Assembly (NCBI GenBank): GCA_964385235.1
Contig: CAYLOD010000074.1
Coordinates: 1-8,930 of the forward strand
From: Pseudoruminococcus sp964385235
GTDB lineage: Bacteria; Bacillota; Clostridia; Oscillospirales; Acutalibacteraceae
DNA length: 8,930 nt
Direction of reading: 5' to 3'
Of the stretch, positions 5,338 to 8,930 are shown piece by piece. Each line of letters starts with the position of its first letter. The stretch's first letter is position 1. Made by a program: the position numbers and the translations under genes. Below the pieces are notes generated by a model. The model did no database searches and had not been told where the DNA came from. It worked only from the letters and a program-made list of their open reading frames with translations.

Positions 5338-7506
5338 TTACGCGGTGTAGGTCTTGTTAGGCTCTACCACCATACCGGGCTCGTTCGCGGCGGGAACCTG
5401 ATTTTGTCCGTCGGAGAAGATAATAAGCGCGTTGTCCCATGATTTGGTGAAGGTGTAACTGTACTTTGAGCCGCCCTCGTCCTTGCACTTTATACCCGGC
5501 CAAGAGGCCGCTTCCTTGACGCTGCCGCCGCTCTCGTCATAAACATAAGCATAGATCGTGTTTTTCCAGCCGGACGGCTTTTGGAAGTAAACCTTTATGC
5601 CGTTCTTGACGCTCCTGTCCTCCTGAACCGTGAAGTAGTACGACATAACCGTTTCTCCGCTGCCCGAGGAGGTGTTCGCCCTGAGCGTCAGCTTGACCGT
5701 GGAGCCTGCCTTCGCGTCCTTGCCGATCCCGACCTTGTCGTTGTCCTTGTATTCCTTCGCCTTGCCGCCGTCAATGGAGTATGTGGCTGTCGCGGCGTTC
5801 TCCGCTTTAAGCGTTACAGAGATATTTGAGCCCTCCGAGATAATGAAGCTGTCTGTGTCGATAGAAACCGACGCCGCCTCGGGTATCTCAATATAGCCCT
5901 CGTTATACAGAACCGCTATCCCGCCCGCGGGCAGCGTGCCTGTGAGAGTACCGCCGGAAACCTTGTATTCCGTACTGCCGTCGGCTCTGTTCGTATATGT
6001 TCCGTCCGCGAGTGCCGTCTTTGCGTTCAGGGTACAGCTTTCCTTGCCGCCGTTGACAAGCACGGCGCCCTTTGTGCCGCGCTCTATGAGGATAACGCTT
6101 TTGTTGTTGTCCGTGTTGGAGAGCTTTTCGCTCTCGCCTGCCATAGCGTTTCTGAAACGGTTTACCGCGACGACCCTCGCGTCCTTATAGAACGGGTTGC
6201 CCGCCGCGCCTATACGGTTCATATTTCCCCACATATTGTCCGCTGTCGCGCCGTATGGTCTGTCGTAAAACAACGGCGTACCGCTCTTTCTCGCGCAGAT
6301 TATCGCCCATGCTCTTATGACGGCCTCATCGTCGAGCGACTTGTACGAGCTGTCGTTGCAGTAGTTGTCGTGAGATTCCACCCATGTGACGGCTGTCGGA
6401 TCGTCCACGCCGATCTTGAGGTCGGTGAGATTATTCGCGTTTAGCCGTCCGTTGCTGACCGCCGAACGAATAGCCGCGCCGTAAGAGCTTGCCGTCGTCG
6501 CGCCGATAGCCTCCTGATATGCGCCTATTCTGTCGTTGTCGCCCTGAAGCACTTCGCCGTAATTGAATATCTTATCGGCGTTTGTTATCTCTGTCGTGAC
6601 ACGCTTCCAGAAGTTGTTTTCGGTCGATTTCTCGTCCTTTGGATCGTCGGGAAGTCCTATATGCTTCGCGGTGTCATATCTGAAGCCGTCAGCCCCGCAG
6701 GCTATGCACTCGTTGAGATATTTAATGAAGTAGTCCTGAAAAGCCTTGTTTTCGGTGTTGACGTCGGGAAGTCCGCCCATCTGACCCGTTGTGCATTCAA
6801 ATCTGTTGCCCCATTGTGTTATTTCATGAAAGCCGTTCTTGTGGTACAGGTTATCCTTGCCGCCGACGGCATTGAGGAGGTTCTCATTCACGGAATTGAG
6901 CTGAGGCGTCGTGTGGTTCGGGACCACATCGACTATGACCTTTACGCCGTATTTGTGCGCCTCCTCGCACATAGCCTTGAACTCGTCCTTGGTGCCGAGC
7001 TGATAGTTGCCTATCGTCCAGTCTGTCGGCTGATAGTGGTAGTACCACTTGCCCTCGCCGTTTATCTGCATACCGCCGTTCGCGCCGACAAGGCACTCGT
7101 TCGCGGGTGACGTCTGAACCGCGGAATAGCCCGCGCAGGCTATATCCCTCATGCTTTCCTTTACGGTATTAAACGACCAGCACCAAGCGTGAAGTATCGC
7201 TCCGTCCTTGATATTCTCCGTCAGACCGTAGTTTATATCGGCTGTCTGTGTTCCGTCCGATTGGCTCGACTCGGTATCCGGCACCGTATCCGGCACCTTA
7301 TCCGGCACCTTATCCGACACCTTATCCGACACCTTATCCGACACCTTATCCGACACCTTATCCGACACCGTATCCGATACCGTATCCGACACCGTATCCG
7401 ACACCGTATCGTTGTTATCTCCGCCCGAACAGCCCGCCGCCGAGCATATGAGCATAGCCGTCAATACAGCGGCAAGAACGCTCTTAAGTATATTCCTTTT
7501 TTTCAT
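5338..7506 (-). CDS. Lipoprotein alpha-amylase (GH13, AmyE-like) with C-terminal CBM26-like starch-binding module
   Basis: A 722-residue surface-anchored amylase that should cleave internal alpha-1,4 bonds of starch outside the cell. Order of parts: lipoprotein signal with lipobox AAGC (C26); a stalk of eleven four-residue D[TK]V[SP] repeats (33-76); a GH13 barrel at about 96-540; an Ig-like beta domain at about 545-628; and a CBM26-like module at about 636-722 with VYFQKPSGW, ASWPG and a final NEPGM block. All four GH13 motifs are present: DVVPNH (193-198), GFRYD with nucleophile D278, acid/base E318 in NYGEVL, and H379-D380. Blocks such as LHAWCWSFNT and the LTGTL...AVLY end recall B. subtilis AmyE (GH13_28), judged from memory. 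AGGAGG lies five bases before the ATG, and a separate promoter lies upstream. It is convergent with the deaminase operon. Confidence 0.95.
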   Translation of the reverse strand: MKKRNILKSVLAAVLTAMLICSAAGCSGGDNNDTVSDTVSDTVSDTVSDKVSDKVSDKVSDKVSDKVPDKVPDTVPDTESSQSDGTQTADINYGLTENIKDGAILHAWCWSFNTVKESMRDIACAGYSAVQTSPANECLVGANGGMQINGEGKWYYHYQPTDWTIGNYQLGTKDEFKAMCEEAHKYGVKVIVDVVPNHTTPQLNSVNENLLNAVGGKDNLYHKNGFHEITQWGNRFECTTGQMGGLPDVNTENKAFQDYFIKYLNECIACGADGFRYDTAKHIGLPDDPKDEKSTENNFWKRVTTEITNADKIFNYGEVLQGDNDRIGAYQEAIGATTASSYGAAIRSAVSNGRLNANNLTDLKIGVDDPTAVTWVESHDNYCNDSSYKSLDDEAVIRAWAIICARKSGTPLFYDRPYGATADNMWGNMNRIGAAGNPFYKDARVVAVNRFRNAMAGESEKLSNTDNNKSVILIERGTKGAVLVNGGKESCTLNAKTALADGTYTNRADGSTEYKVSGGTLTGTLPAGGIAVLYNEGYIEIPEAASVSIDTDSFIISEGSNISVTLKAENAATATYSIDGGKAKEYKDNDKVGIGKDAKAGSTVKLTLRANTSSGSGETVMSYYFTVQEDRSVKNGIKVYFQKPSGWKNTIYAYVYDESGGSVKEAASWPGIKCKDEGGSKYSYTFTKSWDNALIIFSDGQNQVPAANEPGMVVEPNKTYTA
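7279..7410 (-). repeat. Eleven in-frame 12-bp tandem repeats encoding the amylase stalk
   Basis: Eleven contiguous 12-bp units, read on the minus strand as GAT-A[CA]G-GT[GA]-[TC]CG, encode D[TK]V[SP]. From the lipid anchor outward the order is DTVS x4, DKVS x4, DKVP x2, DTVP x1, then a partial DT at 7273-7278. Units differ by single bases only, and one DTVS unit (7375-7386) uses GTA for Val. The array sits between the lipid anchor and the catalytic domain, so it is probably a flexible spacer. Its length is a multiple of three, so gain or loss of units would keep the frame. Confidence 0.97.
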
Positions 7507-7511
7507 AAAAG

Positions 7512-7517
7512 CCTCCT
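7512..7517 (-). promoter_or_regulatory. Consensus SD of the amylase gene
   Basis: Perfect AGGAGG on the minus strand, five bases before the ATG at 7504-7506. It fixes the start and predicts strong translation. Confidence 0.8.
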
Positions 7518-7542
7518 ATGTATATTTCATAATATTTATTTT

Positions 7543-7571
7543 ATTATTACATATTTTTTATGAGATTTCAA
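7543..7571 (-). promoter_or_regulatory. Candidate amylase promoter
   Basis: On the minus strand TTGAAA (7566-7571), a 17-base spacer, and AATAAT (7543-7548, five of six to consensus but lacking the first T). It lies between the lgt terminator and the amylase SD and would give a leader of about 30 bases. Surrounding DNA is very AT-rich, so alternative -10 boxes are possible. No clear operator palindrome (for example a cre-like site) was seen here. Confidence 0.45.
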
Positions 7572-7584
7572 TACCGTATTTTAC

Positions 7585-7620
7585 AAAAATGCCCCTCCCG
7601 CTTTTAAAACAGGAGGGGCA
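7585..7620 (-). terminator. Rho-independent terminator after lgt
   Basis: On the minus strand the 9-bp stem TGCCCCTCC / GGAGGGGCA (7612-7620 with 7590-7598), a 13-base loop containing TTTTAAAA, and a T5 tract (7585-7589). It begins four bases after the lgt stop codon and separates lgt from the amylase gene, which has its own promoter. Confidence 0.88.
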
Positions 7621-7624
7621 GGGA

Positions 7625-8434
7625 TTATTGAGCTGATTCTCGCTTTTTACCGGAGAGAAGTCTGTGCATAACTATGACAGAGGCGAGTATCATAAAAATA
7701 CTTATCCACTGAGATGTTGAGATCCCGAACAGAAAACCGCGAATAGCGTCGCCACGGAAAAATTCCGTCGTTATCCTCAGTACTCCGTACATAATAAGAT
7801 AAAGTAAGAAAATCATTCCCTTTTTGAGCTTTTTGCGGCGGAATAATATAATGAGCACCGCGGCTATAATAAGGTTGCCCGCGCTTTCAAAGAGCTGTAT
7901 GGGAAGTCTTGTCACGCCGTTCGCCTCCGCCGCGATTGAGTGTTCATACTTAAAGCCCCAGTCGCACTCTATACCGTAGCAGCAGCCTCCCAAAAAGCAG
8001 CCTACACGTCCGAACGCGTGAAAAAGCGGGATCGCGGGGGCAAGCACGTCGGCGTAGGCAAGCGTGTCAAGCTTTAAACACCTGCAGTATATAACGCCCG
8101 CGATGATACCCCCTATCAGACCGCCGTAAAATACCATTCCCCCGAATATATCCGTCGCGTAGAGTACAAAGCTGTCCCACGACGCGAAAACTTTCGGCAG
8201 GTTATTTATGCACCACCACAGCTTATCGAGGTGAGTGATGCCGTACATTATGTGCGCGCCCGCAAAAGCTCCGATAGCGGCTATAGCGGGGATATTGACT
8301 ATTTGTACGCTGTTTATATCTTCCCTGCCGCGCGCGAGCCGCCACACGAGCAGGGCGGCAAATACAAGCCCCAGCATAGCCATTAAGCTGTATGTAGAGA
8401 TATTTATTCCGAAAATATTTATTTCAGGCAGCAT
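7625..8434 (-). CDS. lgt: Prolipoprotein diacylglyceryl transferase (Lgt family, cysteine-rich variant)
   Basis: A 269-residue polytopic membrane protein of the Lgt family, which transfers diacylglycerol from phosphatidylglycerol to the lipobox cysteine of prolipoproteins. Several hydrophobic segments are visible (about 13-32, 46-64, 99-117, 185-198, 206-219, 243-258). The family core YGGLIGG (103-109), FGRVGCFLGGCCYG (141-154), LPIQLFE (177-183) and LRITTEFFRGD (219-229) is present. Relative to E. coli, R143 and G154 are kept, but H103 is Tyr, N146 is Cys and E151 is Cys; I recall this pattern from other clostridial Lgt-like proteins. The start at 8434 is preferred: a purine-rich AAGGGGA lies upstream, and an in-frame ATG at 8474-8476 falls in the loop of a terminator-like hairpin. 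A longer 283-residue form remains possible. Confidence 0.88.
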   Translation of the reverse strand: MLPEINIFGINISTYSLMAMLGLVFAALLVWRLARGREDINSVQIVNIPAIAAIGAFAGAHIMYGITHLDKLWWCINNLPKVFASWDSFVLYATDIFGGMVFYGGLIGGIIAGVIYCRCLKLDTLAYADVLAPAIPLFHAFGRVGCFLGGCCYGIECDWGFKYEHSIAAEANGVTRLPIQLFESAGNLIIAAVLIILFRRKKLKKGMIFLLYLIMYGVLRITTEFFRGDAIRGFLFGISTSQWISIFMILASVIVMHRLLSGKKRESAQ

Positions 8435-8453
8435 AGCCTTTTCCCCTTTTTGC

Positions 8454-8487
8454 AAAAATATAGGAGCAGAAAGCATCCGCTCCTATA
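8454..8487 (-). terminator. Terminator or attenuator hairpin upstream of lgt
   Basis: On the minus strand the 9-bp stem TATAGGAGC (8479-8487) pairs with GCTCCTATA (8459-8467) around an 11-base loop and is followed by T5 (8454-8458). It lies 46 bases after the stop of the DUF4190-like gene, so it can act as its terminator. It also ends only about 20 bases before the lgt start, leaving no room for a promoter between, and its stem contains an AGGAG next to an in-frame ATG. An attenuator or SD-masking role is therefore possible. Confidence 0.65.
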
Positions 8488-8533
8488 AATCATTTAATTA
8501 TGCTTTTGACGGCGCGGCACGCCGGTAATCTGT

Positions 8534-8930
8534 TCAGAAACTGCTGTAATAATAGTATTCGTTCCATAGTTCGTTTCCGGCTAAACAGATAGAAATGGAA
8601 CACGCCGCTGCTATCGCCCCGAAGATTACCGCGATTATCCCGCAGACCAATCCCGCGACAGACATTCCGCTTCTGTGAAAGCCCTCGGATGTACTCTTGT
8701 TTCCCGAAATAACGCTAAACACAATAGCGGCAATACCTAAGAGAGAGCCAAAGCCAAACGCCATTGTAAGTAATATTCCCAAAATTCCGCATATGAGAGA
8801 TGCCACTCCAAATCCGTTTCCGGGATTGGTTCCCAATGGCTGCGTGTAGTAGCCGTTATTCTGCTGCGGGTAAGGATTCTGCTGATAGCCGTTACCCTGC
8901 TGCGGGTAAGGATTCTGCTGATAGCCGTTA
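8534..8930 (-). CDS. DUF4190-like small membrane protein, 5' end beyond the window
   Basis: The minus-strand frame is open from the stop at 8534-8536 to the right edge, giving at least 131 residues; the true start lies outside. The visible N-terminal part is a low-complexity Q/N/P/Y-rich segment built on a 12-residue repeat containing GYQQNPYPQQ. Then come two Gly/Ala/Ile-rich hydrophobic regions: one from GVASLICGILGIL through a second helix near LLGIAAIVFSVISG, and one introduced by SGMSVAGLVCGIIAVIFGA. The two are separated by a short polar loop (GNKSTSEGFHR). This repeated xAGLVCGI style is typical of DUF4190 proteins, whose function is unknown. A TTG at 8834-8836 could be mistaken for a start, but the repeat upstream is clearly coding in the same frame. 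The C-terminus is short and tyrosine-rich (YYYYSSF). Confidence 0.8.
   Translation of the reverse strand, partial: NGYQQNPYPQQGNGYQQNPYPQQNNGYYTQPLGTNPGNGFGVASLICGILGILLTMAFGFGSLLGIAAIVFSVISGNKSTSEGFHRSGMSVAGLVCGIIAVIFGAIAAACSISICLAGNELWNEYYYYSSF
8861..8930 (-). repeat. 36-bp in-frame coding repeat at the right edge
   Basis: Unit 8861-8896 is repeated from 8897 to the window end (34 bases visible) with no mismatch. It encodes the 12-residue unit NGYQQNPYPQQG in the N-terminal arm of the DUF4190-like protein. A degenerate third copy (NNGYYTQP) is encoded at 8837-8860. The array probably continues outside the window. Confidence 0.9.

Noticed and set aside
7189..7563. Plus-strand ORFs over the amylase N-terminus rich in IRHL or YPTP repeats
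   Set aside because: They are antisense readings of the 12-bp repeat. The minus frame has a consensus SD, a lipoprotein signal and a complete GH13 enzyme, and the plus-strand ORFs have no SD or plausible fold.
7504..8434. Idea of an Lgt-amylase lipoprotein operon
   Set aside because: A strong terminator at 7585-7620 and a separate candidate promoter at 7543-7571 lie between them. Adjacency alone does not show a functional unit.
8861..8930. 36-bp direct repeat of CRISPR-like length
   Set aside because: Units are directly abutting with no spacers, stay in the reading frame and encode a Q/P/Y-rich arm. No cas gene is present.

Overview
The window looks like ordinary chromosome from an anaerobic Firmicute of the Clostridia class, plausibly a gut Oscillospiraceae/Ruminococcaceae relative. 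This is inferred, not shown. The grounds are strong AGGAGG-type ribosome binding sites, AT-rich intergenic DNA around mid-GC genes, a lipoprotein alpha-amylase with a CBM26-like starch-binding module, a clostridial-type Lgt variant with a GCFxGGCCYG motif, and small membrane proteins with zinc-ribbon or Q/P/Y-rich N-termini. No rRNA, tRNA, insertion sequence, integrase, phage gene or CRISPR array was seen.

Layout from left to right. On the minus strand, read right to left within the block 40-3908, are a DacF-type D-Ala-D-Ala carboxypeptidase, PrmA (ribosomal protein L11 methyltransferase), a four-helix membrane protein with an acidic tail, and a zinc-ribbon membrane protein with its own near-consensus promoter. 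From 4056 to 5251 on the plus strand lies a two-gene unit, a calcineurin-like phosphoesterase and a dCMP deaminase, closed by a strong terminator at 5263-5301. From 5338 to the right edge the minus strand carries a surface-anchored AmyE-like alpha-amylase with its own promoter and SD, an Lgt-family diacylglyceryl transferase ended by a terminator, and the 3' part of a DUF4190-like membrane protein that runs off the window. No gene-free stretch exceeds about 150 bases.

How the genes relate: most are housekeeping or envelope functions (peptidoglycan trimming, ribosomal protein methylation, dUMP supply, lipoprotein lipidation). The amylase has a lipobox and would be a substrate for the Lgt enzyme encoded just upstream, but a terminator and a separate promoter lie between them, so this is not evidence of co-regulation.

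I found no convincing undescribed multi-gene system. The points most worth a second look are: a phosphoesterase in which both substitutions fall on the same predicted metal site; an Lgt homologue with Cys/Tyr in place of several E. coli catalytic-region residues; a terminator-like hairpin only about 20 bases before the lgt start; an 11-copy, block-structured 12-bp repeat forming the amylase stalk; a 36-bp coding repeat at the right edge; and two genes whose SD lies one base from the first ATG.
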